From: Jingyaoa shaoxingensis
GTDB lineage: Bacteria > Bacillota > Clostridia > Lachnospirales > Lachnospiraceae
NCBI RefSeq assembly: GCF_014385005.1
Contig: NZ_JACRSZ010000001.1
Coordinates: forward strand, 372,001 to 436,000
Direction: 5' to 3'
Length of the DNA: 64,000 nucleotides
The position numbers and the translations under genes were made by a program. Every line of letters begins with the position of its first letter. Position 1 is the first letter of the stretch. Positions 36,448 through 46,443 of this stretch are shown here, one piece after another. The notes under the pieces are model-generated. The model saw only the letters and a program-made list of their open reading frames with translations, did no database searches and had not been told where the DNA came from.

Positions 36448-36625
36448 ATAAGAGGGAGAAATACCCTTTCGGGAATTCCTCCCTCCTGCTTATTTGGCTA
36501 ATTTGTTACTGCTCACTCCGTGATCAGCAACACGCTTCGCGCGATATGTCTCATGTTTTGTGTGATCTTCGTTCACACAAAACACTTCGCGGGACATTGG
36601 TTGCGAAAATTACGCTAATTTACCT
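36448..36625 (-). other. Intercistronic stem-loops between binding protein and ATPase genes
   Basis: The first hairpin (36451-36489) pairs AATAAG and GGGAGG arms with CCTCCC and CTTATT. The second contains GTTTTGTGTGA pairing with TCACACAAAAC (about 36554-36582). They fill the non-coding gap after the highly expressed binding protein gene and probably stabilise its 3' end or partly stop transcription. Confidence 0.65.
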
Positions 36626-36639
36626 GCAAAACAAGTGGA

Positions 36640-37626
36640 TTAGTATGCACGACCTGCCAGGATTTCGTCTGTCATTGTTGTTGCATATTCGCTTTCGATA
36701 CCAGGAGCTACGAATGCAGAGTCTTCTACCAGAGTAGTCTTGTCATAGTCTTCTCCGGCTTCCATCTTCTGGATTACACCAGCAACAACTTCTGCCTGAA
36801 TTGGGTTACACTCAACATCACAGTTGATCTTGCCATCCAGTGTGTACTGAAGTCCATCATGTGTAGCATCGAAAGAAATCAGAGTAACATCACCGTCAAC
36901 ACCGTATGTGATGCCTGCTGCATCCATTGCATCCATTGCGCCGTATGCTTCGTTATCGTTGTGGCAAACAACTACGTTAAACTGTCCTTCGTAAGATTTG
37001 ATGAAGGATTCCATAACTTCCTGTCCACCATCCTGTGTGAAGTCACCAGACTGGGAATCAAGGATTGTCCATTCGTCATGTTCTGCTGCTACCTGATTAA
37101 ATCCGTCTGAACGTCCGAGTGCTGCAGATGCTCCAACAGAGCCTTCGATTACAAGGATATTAGCTTCTTTTCCATCCAGGTTTTCTGCCAGCCAGTTACC
37201 AGCTGTGATACCTTCGTTTGTGGTATTGGTTCCTACCCATGCATCATACAGATCATCAGATGCTTCGATTTCACGGTCAGCGATGATAACAGGGATTCCT
37301 GCATCCTGTGCTTCCTGAAGTACGGTATCCCATCCTGCAGACTGGATTGGAGCAATTACAATGTAATCCAGTTCCTGGTTGATGAAGTTACGAACTGCTT
37401 CGATCTGAGCTGCGTTATCGTTATCGCAGTCTACGAAAGAAAGCTCATATCCGTTTGCTTCTGAGAACACATCCTGATAATTCTGTGTGTTAGCGGTACG
37501 CCAGTCAGATTCATGTCCTACCTGAGCATATCCAACTTTGATCAGATCATCTGATGCGGATGCTCCAATTGCCATAGAAGCTGCTACTGCGCTACAAGCT
37601 ACAACACCGATAATTTTTTTGTTCAT
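36640..37626 (-). CDS. Sugar ABC transporter substrate-binding protein (YtfQ-like)
   Basis: The start at 37626 follows AGGAGG at the right spacing and gives 328 residues beginning MNKKIIGVVACSAVAASMA, a cleavable signal peptide with no lipobox cysteine. The mature protein is a YtfQ-type galactofuranose/arabinose-binding fold: VGYAQVGHESDWRTANT, IVIAPIQSAGWDTVL, GIPVIIADRE, VVVCHNDNEAYGAM, and CDVECNPIQAE. It heads the transporter genes and lies 169 bases after the kinase. Ligand preference for an arabinose form is inferred from the araABD neighbours. Confidence 0.92.
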   Translation of the reverse strand: MNKKIIGVVACSAVAASMAIGASASDDLIKVGYAQVGHESDWRTANTQNYQDVFSEANGYELSFVDCDNDNAAQIEAVRNFINQELDYIVIAPIQSAGWDTVLQEAQDAGIPVIIADREIEASDDLYDAWVGTNTTNEGITAGNWLAENLDGKEANILVIEGSVGASAALGRSDGFNQVAAEHDEWTILDSQSGDFTQDGGQEVMESFIKSYEGQFNVVVCHNDNEAYGAMDAMDAAGITYGVDGDVTLISFDATHDGLQYTLDGKINCDVECNPIQAEVVAGVIQKMEAGEDYDKTTLVEDSAFVAPGIESEYATTMTDEILAGRAY

Positions 37627-37794
37627 TTTTACCATCCTCCTAATTTTTCACGAACTATTTAGTCCTTATTGACTATAGCTGTATTCTATCTCTTTTTTCT
37701 TTTGTTGAATACGGATAGAATTTTGAAAACGGTTCGTTTTTTTTACTGCATTTTTCAGTCAAGTGAAAAAAAGTTTATTTTTTTTAGAAAATGG

Positions 37795-39249
37795 TTATTT
37801 TTTTATTGCCGGAATCTCTACTCTGGCTTCGGTGCCTTCTCCATAGGTACTGGAAATCCAGATTCCATACTGTGGTCCATAGTTCAATTTAATTCTCTGC
37901 ACTACATTATAGAGTCCGAATCCCGACGGGTCTGTATTCCTTTCATCCAGATGGTCACTGTTCATCTCTTCCTGTACCTCTGCCAGCTTCTCCGGTGTCA
38001 TGCCCAGCCCGTTATCTGTCACCAGAAAGACCAGATACCCGGAATCTATATGACCGGATACACGGATATGTCCCATGCCACGCTTATTTTTAATGCCGTG
38101 ATACAGCGCATTTTCCACCAGTGGCTGCAGCGTCAGCTTCAAAATCTGGTATTCGTGCATCTCTTTCGGTATATCAATCTCGTATTCCAGGATATCCTGA
38201 TAGCGGAATTGTTGAATCTGAAGGTAGCTTCGGATATGGGATTCTTCTTCCTCTACTGTGATGTAATCCCTGCCTTTGCTTAATGTAGTGCGGAAAAAAT
38301 CTGACAACGCCGTTACCATCATAATTACCTGCTCTTTTTCCCCTGCCTCGGCCAGCCAGATGATAGCATCCAGCGTGTTATAGAGAAAATGCGGATTGAT
38401 CTGAGCCTGAAGAAGCTTCTGTTCTGTGGTACGTAAGTTCAGCTGTTCCACCTGAATATCTTCCACCAGATTACCGATCCGTTCCACCATCTGGTTAAAA
38501 CCATCTGCCAGTTCTTCCAGTTCCTCGTCCCCATCTTCCAGACTTGCACGAACCGCAAAATCACCGTGTCCGGCTTTTCTGGTCACCATACGAAGCTGGT
38601 CAATTCCTTTTGTCAGATTGTGGCTGATCTTACGGCTAAGCAGCAAGGTACTTACCAGAATAATCAAAATACAGGCAATGGTAATCTCTATTGCTGTCGT
38701 TACATCTCTTCGGATTCCTTCTCTCAGTGCCTCCAGATCACTTGCTTCATGATAGATATATTCCTGGATCTGATCCTGAATCAGTTCTGTCTGTACCCGA
38801 ATATCCAGATCCAGACGTTCCAGATTCCGGTCATAGTTACCGGTGACCGTAGCATCCTGCTTAATCTCTGCCACACTGGTCTCCAGCGACTGGAGTGATT
38901 TCAGAATGCGCTGAAGATTATTTTTGGCATAAGAAGCACCAGCGTTGTCATACAGCCTTTTAAAATCTTCCTGTGCCTGAGTGATCAGCAACTGTGGCGC
39001 AGCCGTATCCACCAGTTCATCGGCACGTTCCGAATTCACTACAATAATGTACATGGTATAATCCACCTGTTCCTTCAAGTCCAGGTTATATTCGTTAGCT
39101 GTGGTAATATTCTGAACCGTCTCATCATACCGTTCTGAAAAGCGGTATAACATGATGATCAGATAGAATGCGATTACCAGAAGAGGAATCAGGCAGACGG
39201 CAACCATAACATTCAGGCGGCTGCTCAGTGAAGTTTTCTTTTTTTTCAT
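37795..39249 (-). CDS. Two-component sensor histidine kinase (YesM/LytS-type)
   Basis: This 484-residue kinase has an N-terminal membrane helix, an extracellular helical sensor region (about 45-185), a second membrane helix, a HAMP domain (SHNLTKGIDQLRMVTR), and the His_kinase motif ALINPHFLYNT-type AQINPHFLYNTLDAI carrying the phosphorylated histidine. The HATPase domain has VENALYHGIKNKRG and VTDNGLGMTPEKL. Its ATG is 13 bases after the response regulator stop. It most likely senses extracellular sugar, possibly with a binding protein. Confidence 0.93.
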   Translation of the reverse strand: MKKKKTSLSSRLNVMVAVCLIPLLVIAFYLIIMLYRFSERYDETVQNITTANEYNLDLKEQVDYTMYIIVVNSERADELVDTAAPQLLITQAQEDFKRLYDNAGASYAKNNLQRILKSLQSLETSVAEIKQDATVTGNYDRNLERLDLDIRVQTELIQDQIQEYIYHEASDLEALREGIRRDVTTAIEITIACILIILVSTLLLSRKISHNLTKGIDQLRMVTRKAGHGDFAVRASLEDGDEELEELADGFNQMVERIGNLVEDIQVEQLNLRTTEQKLLQAQINPHFLYNTLDAIIWLAEAGEKEQVIMMVTALSDFFRTTLSKGRDYITVEEEESHIRSYLQIQQFRYQDILEYEIDIPKEMHEYQILKLTLQPLVENALYHGIKNKRGMGHIRVSGHIDSGYLVFLVTDNGLGMTPEKLAEVQEEMNSDHLDERNTDPSGFGLYNVVQRIKLNYGPQYGIWISSTYGEGTEARVEIPAIKK

Positions 39250-39261
39250 AAGAATCTCCTG

Positions 39262-40878
39262 TTACTTGCGGTTACGGTATTCTTTCGGACTGCATCCTAC
39301 CACTTTTTTAAAGATATAGCTGAAATAATGGGAATCCTTATATCCCACCTCATATCCAATCTCCGCCGTTCTCATATTCGAACACATGAGAAGCTCTTTG
39401 GCTTTTTCCAGGCGCACGTGAGTCAGATATTCTACAAAAGTCTGTCCCATTTCACTGCTGAAAATGGTACTGAAATAGCTTGGACTGATATTCACCTGTG
39501 CTGCCACCATATTCAGCGACATATCATCATGTCTGTAATTCTCATCAATAAACGCTTTTGCATCTTCCAGCAATTTACTGTATTTTTTCTTAGAATGCCC
39601 ATCTCGCAGCATCATGGTCTCCGAAAACAGAATACCGATCTGGTGCCGCAGAGATTGGGCATTTCCTGCCTTTTCCACTATCTGATTGATATCTCTGCAT
39701 TCTTCCGGCAATTCTTCTGTGCCAATTTCCAGATTTCCCAGAAAATCAGTGGCGCAGAAAAACAGATCCATTACCACATACTGTCGGTACAGGAGTGACT
39801 TGCAGTTCTGCTCCCCGATACCCTGAAACAGTTCATCCAGAAAGCTGTCTACTTCTTCCACGGTTCCGTTTTTGAAGAACTTTTCCACCAGCTCATGCTC
39901 TCTCTTTTTTGACAGCATTTTACTGACGTCGATCTTTCCATCTTCTTCATTATGTAGTGAAACCATATCAGCACTGTCTGCAATCTGATTGGCATCCAGG
40001 AAAAATCGGCTGGAAAATGCTCTTGCAGCTTCTTTATAAGAATTCTGGATGTCTCCAATCCGCTGCACAATACTTCCCAGTCCTCCGAAGTACTCTACTT
40101 TCGGATACATCGCTACCAGATTCAGAAGTTCCCTTTTCGTCTCGGCAAAGTTCTCCAGAACCTCAGCTTCTGACTCTCCCTTAATCAGAAATGCCCATCC
40201 TTCCGGACTTCGGTCAAAGCTCAGCACCTTTTTCCAGGTTCCTGACAGACTGTTCACTTTTTCCGATGCCCGGTTCAGTTCATCCGAGCATCCGGTCGCA
40301 TCACCCTCCTGCATCAGTTTAAACAAAAATACCATATATGCAGATGCGGTAAAATCCATTCCAAGACGCTGTCCTTTTTCCAGCAGTTCGATGGTAGATA
40401 ACCGGTTGGATGCCAATGCGCCCCACAGCTTATGTTTTTCCTGAAGGATATTCTCCTCCATCTCTTTTTCGTAACGCTCCATCAGTCGGACATTGTCCTG
40501 CTCTTTTTCTATCATATCTCCGACTTTTTTCACAGCTTCCAGAAGCTTGGCCGAACTGATCGGCTTCAGCAGATAGTCTGTGACGCCAATGCTGATGGCA
40601 GTCTTGGCATAGTCAAATTCATTATAGCCACTTAAAATAATGATCTTGATCTGTGGCAGTTCCTTCTTTACCAGTCTGCTGAGTTCAAGACCATCCATAA
40701 ACGGCATACGGATATCCGTGATCAGGATATCCGGTTTTTCTCTCTTTATAAGAGGATAGGCCAGCTCCCCGTCGCTGGCCTCCCCTACAAATTCAAATCC
40801 TTCCTGCTCCCACGGAATATTGTTCTTGATTCCGTTTCGCATAACTACTTCATCTTCTACTAAAAACACTTTTAACAT
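39262..40878 (-). CDS. Response regulator with AraC-type DNA-binding domain (YesN-type)
   Basis: This 538-residue protein begins MLKVFLVEDEVVMRNGI with a receiver domain; D55 in LITDIRMPFMDG is the phosphoacceptor and K105-type lysine lies in LLKPISS. A long middle region is followed by an AraC-family HTH at the C-terminus (MNMVAAQVN-type LNMVAAQVNISPSYFSTIF, then FSYIFKKVVGCSPKEYR). It probably activates the araABD and transporter genes. It lies between araD and the kinase, 10 bases from araD. Confidence 0.94.
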   Translation of the reverse strand: MLKVFLVEDEVVMRNGIKNNIPWEQEGFEFVGEASDGELAYPLIKREKPDILITDIRMPFMDGLELSRLVKKELPQIKIIILSGYNEFDYAKTAISIGVTDYLLKPISSAKLLEAVKKVGDMIEKEQDNVRLMERYEKEMEENILQEKHKLWGALASNRLSTIELLEKGQRLGMDFTASAYMVFLFKLMQEGDATGCSDELNRASEKVNSLSGTWKKVLSFDRSPEGWAFLIKGESEAEVLENFAETKRELLNLVAMYPKVEYFGGLGSIVQRIGDIQNSYKEAARAFSSRFFLDANQIADSADMVSLHNEEDGKIDVSKMLSKKREHELVEKFFKNGTVEEVDSFLDELFQGIGEQNCKSLLYRQYVVMDLFFCATDFLGNLEIGTEELPEECRDINQIVEKAGNAQSLRHQIGILFSETMMLRDGHSKKKYSKLLEDAKAFIDENYRHDDMSLNMVAAQVNISPSYFSTIFSSEMGQTFVEYLTHVRLEKAKELLMCSNMRTAEIGYEVGYKDSHYFSYIFKKVVGCSPKEYRNRK

Positions 40879-40888
40879 GTACTGTTAC

Positions 40889-41575
40889 TTACCTCTGTCC
40901 ATAATATGCGTTTGCACCATGTTTCCGATAGTAATGCTTGTCCTGAAGTTCCTGCGGTGCCGGCTGGATTCTCGGATTGATCTGCTCTGCACGTGCAGCC
41001 ATCTTGGCTACTTCTTCCAGAACTACTGCGTTATGTACAGCCTCATGGCCGTCCTTGCCCCAGGTAAATGGTCCATGATTCTTGCACAGAACTGCCGGAA
41101 CTGCTTCATAATCACGGTCTTTGAATACATCCACAATCAGAAGTCCTGTATTTTTCTCGTATTCATCAAATTCGTGTCCGGTCAGACATCTTGCACATGG
41201 AATCTCACCATACATATAGTCTGCATGTGTGGTTCCGTAGCATGGAATGGATCTTCCTGCCTGTGCCCAGCTGGTTGCCCACGGTGAATGGGTATGTACC
41301 ACGCCGCCGATCTTCGGAAATGCCTTATACAGTTCCAGATGTGTGGCTGTATCAGAGGAAGGGTTGTATCTTCCTTCTACTTTGTTACCGTTCAGGTCCA
41401 TTAGCACCATGTCGTCCGGTGTCAGTTTATCATAATCCACACCGCTTGGCTTGATGGCGAAAATACCGCTTTCACGGTCGATCTCGCTGACATTTCCCCA
41501 TGTAAATGTAACCAGTCCATGTTTTGGAAGAAGCATATTTGCTTCATATACACGTTTTTTTAATTCTTCTAACAT
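40889..41575 (-). CDS. araD: L-ribulose-5-phosphate 4-epimerase
   Basis: This 228-residue class II aldolase-type epimerase has the zinc site histidines in GGVVHTHSPWATSWAQ and the conserved GTTHADYMYGEIPCAR segment, plus NHGPFTWGKDGHEAVHNAVVLEEVAKMA. It makes D-xylulose 5-phosphate, joining the pentose phosphate route. It follows araB by 12 bases. Confidence 0.97.
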   Translation of the reverse strand: MLEELKKRVYEANMLLPKHGLVTFTWGNVSEIDRESGIFAIKPSGVDYDKLTPDDMVLMDLNGNKVEGRYNPSSDTATHLELYKAFPKIGGVVHTHSPWATSWAQAGRSIPCYGTTHADYMYGEIPCARCLTGHEFDEYEKNTGLLIVDVFKDRDYEAVPAVLCKNHGPFTWGKDGHEAVHNAVVLEEVAKMAARAEQINPRIQPAPQELQDKHYYRKHGANAYYGQR

Positions 41576-41587
41576 CGTTTTCTCTCC

Positions 41588-43189
41588 TTAGCTGTTCACC
41601 TTTAATGTCTCTACAGCGGCTTTTTCTGCTGCCAGTACCGGTACGTAAGATGCCATGAAGTCTTCGAATCCCTTCACATCTGCTGCATCCGGAGCCATTG
41701 TGGTTCCTTCCTGTCCTGCAAATACTTCTTTGCTTAAGTATTCATCCAGGGTCTGTCCTTCTGATTTATTCTTCATATAAGAAGCCAGAAGTGCAATGCC
41801 CCATGCGCCGCCTTCTCCGGCTGTCTCCATAACCGTAACCGGTGTATTCATAGCTGCTGCCATGATGCTCTGTCCTACGCCTTTGGTCTTGAACAGTCCG
41901 CCATGTCCCATGAGACGATCCAGTTCTACATTTTCCTGCTGTGTCAGGATATCCATACCCATCTTCAGTGTGGCAACGGAAGAATACAGGTGAGATCTCA
42001 TAAAGTTTGCCAGATTGAAGTGTGCGTTCGGTGTACGAACAAATAATGGACGTCCTTCTTCCAGTCCGGAAATCGGTTCGCCCGAGAAGTAGTTGTAGGA
42101 TACCAGACCGCCACAGTCCTTGTCACCTTCCAGTGCTTTGTTGTACAGAGTACCGTACAGATTGTTCATATCTACTTCCATACCCATGGTCTCCATGAAT
42201 TCACGGAACAGGCCTACCCACGCATTCAGATCTGATGTACAGGTATTGCAGTGTACCATAGCTACCAGACTGCCATCCGGTGTGGTTACCATATCCAGTT
42301 CCGGATATGCCTTGGAAAGATCCTTTTCCAGAACTGCCATCAGGAAAATAGAAGTACCGGCAGATACGTTACCTGTTCGCTGTTTTACACTGTTGGTTGC
42401 TGCCATGCCGGTTCCTGCATCACCTTCTGCCGGGCATACCGGAATGCCGCTCTTCAGCCTGCCGGATACATCCAGCTTCTTAGCGCCTTCTTCTGTCAGG
42501 ACACCTGCTTTTTCGCCTGCAACCAATACTTTTGGAAGAATGTCTCTTAATTTCCAGGAGAATTTCTTATCTGCTACCAGCGCATCAAACTTCTGTACCA
42601 TGGTTTCGTCGTAATCCTTCTTGCTGCAGTCAATCGGGAACATACCGGATGCATCGCCGATACCCAGATTCTTTTCTCCGGTCAGCTGCCAGTGAATGTA
42701 GCCTGCCAGTGTGGTAAAGAATGTGATGTCTTTTACATGTTCTTCGCCATTTAAGATCGCCTGATAGAGATGTGCGATACTCCATCTCTGAGGAATATTG
42801 TAATTGAATTCTTTGAACAGCTTCTCAGAAGCTTCTGCCGTGATGGTATTTCTCCAGGTACGGAACGGAACCAGAAGCTCATTTTCCTTGTTAAATGCCA
42901 TATAACCGTGCATCATAGCAGAGAATCCGATGGCACCGATGTTGTCCAGTTCTACGTCATACTGTTTCTTCACATCTGCTGCCATATCTGCGTAAGCATC
43001 CTGCAGGCCACCCCAGATATCTTCCAGTGTGTAAGTCCAGATACCGTTATCCAGACGGTTCTCCCATTCATGGCTTCCGGATGCAATCGGTGCATTGGTG
43101 GAATCTACCAGGACCGCTTTGATTCGGGTGGAACCAAATTCAATACCAAGTGCTGTTTTTGCATTTAAAATATCTTCTCTAATACCCAT
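41588..43189 (-). CDS. araB: Ribulokinase (FGGY family)
   Basis: This 533-residue sugar kinase begins [16 protein letters not shown], the FGGY ATPase phosphate-1 motif, and contains [17 protein letters not shown] and [20 protein letters not shown] near the C-terminus. In context with araA and araD it is the L-ribulokinase of arabinose catabolism, although it is of the Clostridia-type AraB rather than the E. coli type. It lies 84 bases after araA, with a hairpin in the gap. Confidence 0.93.
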   Translation of the reverse strand: MGIREDILNAKTALGIEFGSTRIKAVLVDSTNAPIASGSHEWENRLDNGIWTYTLEDIWGGLQDAYADMAADVKKQYDVELDNIGAIGFSAMMHGYMAFNKENELLVPFRTWRNTITAEASEKLFKEFNYNIPQRWSIAHLYQAILNGEEHVKDITFFTTLAGYIHWQLTGEKNLGIGDASGMFPIDCSKKDYDETMVQKFDALVADKKFSWKLRDILPKVLVAGEKAGVLTEEGAKKLDVSGRLKSGIPVCPAEGDAGTGMAATNSVKQRTGNVSAGTSIFLMAVLEKDLSKAYPELDMVTTPDGSLVAMVHCNTCTSDLNAWVGLFREFMETMGMEVDMNNLYGTLYNKALEGDKDCGGLVSYNYFSGEPISGLEEGRPLFVRTPNAHFNLANFMRSHLYSSVATLKMGMDILTQQENVELDRLMGHGGLFKTKGVGQSIMAAAMNTPVTVMETAGEGGAWGIALLASYMKNKSEGQTLDEYLSKEVFAGQEGTTMAPDAADVKGFEDFMASYVPVLAAEKAAVETLKVNS

Positions 43190-43218
43190 TTTTCCATTCT
43201 CCTTTTTAACCCATATTA

Positions 43219-43247
43219 CCGAGGGCAGAATTCGGTTCTGCCCTCGG
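43219..43247 (-). other. Strong intercistronic hairpin between araA and araB
   Basis: CCGAGGGCAGAA pairs with TTCTGCCCTCGG around a small loop. No T-run follows, so it looks like an mRNA processing or stability element that raises araA over araB. Confidence 0.7.
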
Positions 43248-43273
43248 TATAAAATGATTTTATCATATTTTCT

Positions 43274-44770
43274 TTATCTGTAGAAGATGCTTCCAAGCTG
43301 AAGATCTTTCTTGAAGTCTCTGATCCTGGTATCTTTATCAATATAAACTGCTTCGATACCCATTGCTGCTGCCCAGTCACCCATCTGTTCTGCCGTCAGG
43401 TCATAAGAGAATGCAGTATGATGAGCGCCGCCCGCCAGAATCCATGCTTCAGCACCTGTAGCCAGGCTTGGCTGTGGTGTCCAGAATGCGGTTGCTACCG
43501 GAAGCTTCGGCATAGGTTTTTCTACCTTCTTGCAGTCTACATCATTGATGATCAGACGGAAACGGTTGCCCAGGTCTACCAGAGAGGTTGCGATAGCAGG
43601 ACCTGTCTTGGAGGTATAAACCAGACGTGCCGGATCTTCTCTGTCACCCATAGAAAGCGGGCAAACCTTGATGCCAATCGGACCATCTGCGATGGTCGGG
43701 CAAACTTCCAGCATATGTGCTTCCAGAATGCCTTCTTTGCCAGGAACCAGATTATATGTATAGTCTTCCATGAAGGATGTTCCCTTTGGATTCTTCACGC
43801 CTGCTGTCATAATCTTCATCAGGCGAACCATAGCAGCTGTCTTCCAGTCACCTTCTGCTCCGAATCCGTAGCCTTTTTCCATCAGTCTCTGCATAGCCAG
43901 ACCAGGAAGCTGCTTCAGTGCGCCAAGATCACCGAAATGTGTAACCACTGCCTGATAATTCTTCTCTTCCAGGAACTTCTCAAAACCAATCTCGATACCG
44001 GCCTGAACAGCTACATGTTTCCTGAATTCCTGAGGATCTCTTCCTTCCAGAATAATGTCGTATTTGCTGTAGTATTCTTCTACCAGCGTATCGATCTCAT
44101 TCTGTGGAACTGCTGCCACATATTCTGCCACTTCATTTATCGGATAAGCATCTACTTCCCAGCCAAACTTGATCTGTGCTTCTACCTTGTCACCTTCGGT
44201 AACCGCTACGTTTCTCATATTATCTGCCACACGGCATACACGGATATGGCTGCTCTCCATGATACCAACTGCAGTTGCCATCCAACTTGCGATTCTTTCC
44301 TGCACTTCTTTATCTGCCCAGTAGCCAACGACTACCTTCCTCTCGATGCCCATTCTGGAAACAATGTGACCGTATTCTCTGTCACCGTGTGCAGACTGGT
44401 TCTCATTCATGAAATCCATATCAATGGTATCATATGGGATCTCACGGTTAAACTGTGTATGAAGGTGCATCAGTGGTTTGCGGTATTCCTGTAATCCGAG
44501 AATCCAGGACTTGGCCGGTGAGAATGTATGCATCCAGGTAATCACACCTGCACATTCTTCATCTGCGTTTGCTTCATTAAAAGTCTTACGAATCAGTTCG
44601 TTGGTAATCAAAGTCGGTTTCCATACTACCTCATATGGAAGTACTCCGGACTTATTCAGTTCTTCCACGATCTTCTGTGAATGTTCTGCCACATGTGCCA
44701 GACACTCATCTCCGTACAGATCCTGTGATCCTGTACAAAACCAGAATTTATAATTTTTCATTGTTTTCAT
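43274..44770 (-). CDS. araA: L-arabinose isomerase
   Basis: This 498-residue enzyme isomerises L-arabinose to L-ribulose. It begins with YKFWFCTGSQDLYGDECL and has VITWMHTFSPAKSWI, DMDFMNENQSAHGDREYGHI, and ILAGGAHHTAFSYDL, containing the catalytic glutamate and histidine positions of the family. GGAGG sits nine bases before the ATG. It heads the araABD operon, divergent from the PucR-type regulator. The 152-base divergent region is AT-rich and holds both promoters. Confidence 0.97.
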   Translation of the reverse strand: MKTMKNYKFWFCTGSQDLYGDECLAHVAEHSQKIVEELNKSGVLPYEVVWKPTLITNELIRKTFNEANADEECAGVITWMHTFSPAKSWILGLQEYRKPLMHLHTQFNREIPYDTIDMDFMNENQSAHGDREYGHIVSRMGIERKVVVGYWADKEVQERIASWMATAVGIMESSHIRVCRVADNMRNVAVTEGDKVEAQIKFGWEVDAYPINEVAEYVAAVPQNEIDTLVEEYYSKYDIILEGRDPQEFRKHVAVQAGIEIGFEKFLEEKNYQAVVTHFGDLGALKQLPGLAMQRLMEKGYGFGAEGDWKTAAMVRLMKIMTAGVKNPKGTSFMEDYTYNLVPGKEGILEAHMLEVCPTIADGPIGIKVCPLSMGDREDPARLVYTSKTGPAIATSLVDLGNRFRLIINDVDCKKVEKPMPKLPVATAFWTPQPSLATGAEAWILAGGAHHTAFSYDLTAEQMGDWAAAMGIEAVYIDKDTRIRDFKKDLQLGSIFYR

Positions 44771-44922
44771 TGATGCAAACCTCCATTTATTTTATAATAA
44801 ATCTACATAAAAAGATATTATAAATATATCGTGAATGGCAATTTCCTACAAGGGAAGAATTTGCGAATTTGGTTGGATATTTTTGTGACACGAATTACAT
44901 AAAAAGAAAGTTTGGTACTATC

Positions 44923-46419
44923 ATGAAACTGAGTATGTGGATGATTGCTAATCGGCTGACCTCCTTTGATCTGGAACTTCATATAAAAAATGACGCAAAA
45001 CAGGTATTAAAAAGTGCCCGTCAGGTATATGCCAATGACTGCGCAGTTGTCACAGCCAGAGGCTCTAACGTGATCTGCTATGATGCCTCTGATGTAGCAA
45101 ACCAGATTATCATTAAAAATATGTCTGTTACACAGGGTATGGAACTGGTACAGAGTGTTTTTGACTTTTATCAGGACTGGATTGATGAAATCAAGCAGCA
45201 ATTAAAAGACTTCAATTACCAGAAGGTGATTGATCTGTCCTGGAATGTTTTTCATAATCCTATTCTGCTTTTTAACGGTAATCATCGGATTCTTGCTATG
45301 AGCAGGTACTATACCGACGAAGAAATGGGGATTGAATGGTCATATCTGAAAGAGTTTGGCTATCCTTCCATGGAACATTTCCAGGTTATGCGAAGCAACA
45401 ATATGCTTCGTGACGTAGAATATGCCCAGCTTTTTGCCTTTACAAAAAATGACTCTTCCAACGCCATGTCCAGCCCAATCCGGTTCCGGGATAAAATCTG
45501 TGGACGTCTTATCGTTTTGGAAAAAGACAGAAAATTTAATCAGGGAGATGTGGAACTCCTGAATATTCTCGTAAATGAACTGCGTCTTCCTCTGGCTGAA
45601 CAAAAATCAGAAGATAAGACTTTATCCGAGATTAATTTCGACTGTCTTGGTAATCTGCTGGATGGTACAGGCACAAATATTCAGAGTCTCACATTTTTGC
45701 TCTCTTATATGCAATGGAACATCAATGATTACTACAAAGTCTATAAAATCAAGATTCAGGAAAGTCAGGAAACTCTTACTGTAAAAGAACGATTCTTTCT
45801 GGAGACCTTGCGCCGCAACACTATGGGCTGTGCTGTTCTGAAAAAAGAAAAGGGCGGAGAATTATACATTATACACAATCTGCATCATTCTCCTGAATCT
45901 GCAGTGAAAGAACGTCTGTTAAATCTTGCTAAGTATAATCGTTTCTTTCTTACAGAAAGTCTGGAATTTCAGGGAATATATCATCTAAATTTTCTGCGCG
46001 AGCAGGCTGATTATGCCATGGATCTGATCCATATTTATCACTATGATCCTGACATGCTTGCTGAACACCTGCCGTGTATTTCTTTCTATAACTGTGCAAT
46101 TGAATATCTGATTACTTCCGGTAATCTCGGAAAAAGTATGTACGCCCTGCATCCAGATATTCTTCGCCTGTGGAGAGAACGCTGCAGAGATAAAGATCAC
46201 AAGCTGGATACTTACATCTGCTACCTTGAAAACGGACGTTCTTTAAAAAAAGCAGCAGAACATCTGCATCTTCACCGCAACACACTTGTATATCGTATCA
46301 ACAAAATACAGGAGTCCCTTCATTACCATTCAGATGATCTTTACACCATGGATTATATCCGGCTTTCTATCCGGATTCTGTATATTCTGGAAAAGCGGGG
46401 ATTTCCTCTGAATATTTAA
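44923..46419 (+). CDS. PucR/CdaR-type helix-turn-helix regulator
   Basis: The start at 44923 gives 498 residues beginning MKLSMWMIANRLTSFDLEL. The N-terminal half shows no catalytic motif and looks like a ligand-sensing region (GAF-like segment around FAFTKNDSSNAMSSPIRF and LLNILVNELRLPLAEQ). The C-terminus has the PucR HTH: LDTYICYLENGRSLKKAAEHL, then HLHRNTLVYRINKI. It is divergent from araA and upstream of the MATE and GPH/UroD genes. Its target could be the ara operon or the GPH unit; the sequence does not decide. Confidence 0.88.
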   Translation: MKLSMWMIANRLTSFDLELHIKNDAKQVLKSARQVYANDCAVVTARGSNVICYDASDVANQIIIKNMSVTQGMELVQSVFDFYQDWIDEIKQQLKDFNYQKVIDLSWNVFHNPILLFNGNHRILAMSRYYTDEEMGIEWSYLKEFGYPSMEHFQVMRSNNMLRDVEYAQLFAFTKNDSSNAMSSPIRFRDKICGRLIVLEKDRKFNQGDVELLNILVNELRLPLAEQKSEDKTLSEINFDCLGNLLDGTGTNIQSLTFLLSYMQWNINDYYKVYKIKIQESQETLTVKERFFLETLRRNTMGCAVLKKEKGGELYIIHNLHHSPESAVKERLLNLAKYNRFFLTESLEFQGIYHLNFLREQADYAMDLIHIYHYDPDMLAEHLPCISFYNCAIEYLITSGNLGKSMYALHPDILRLWRERCRDKDHKLDTYICYLENGRSLKKAAEHLHLHRNTLVYRINKIQESLHYHSDDLYTMDYIRLSIRILYILEKRGFPLNI

Positions 46420-46443
46420 CATCTATCTGGTAGGAGTGCAGTC

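Noticed and set aside
43418..44494. A 358-codon plus-strand ORF opposite araA
   Set aside because: It is antisense to a clearly recognised gene, Cys/His-rich without domain motifs, and has no ribosome binding site.
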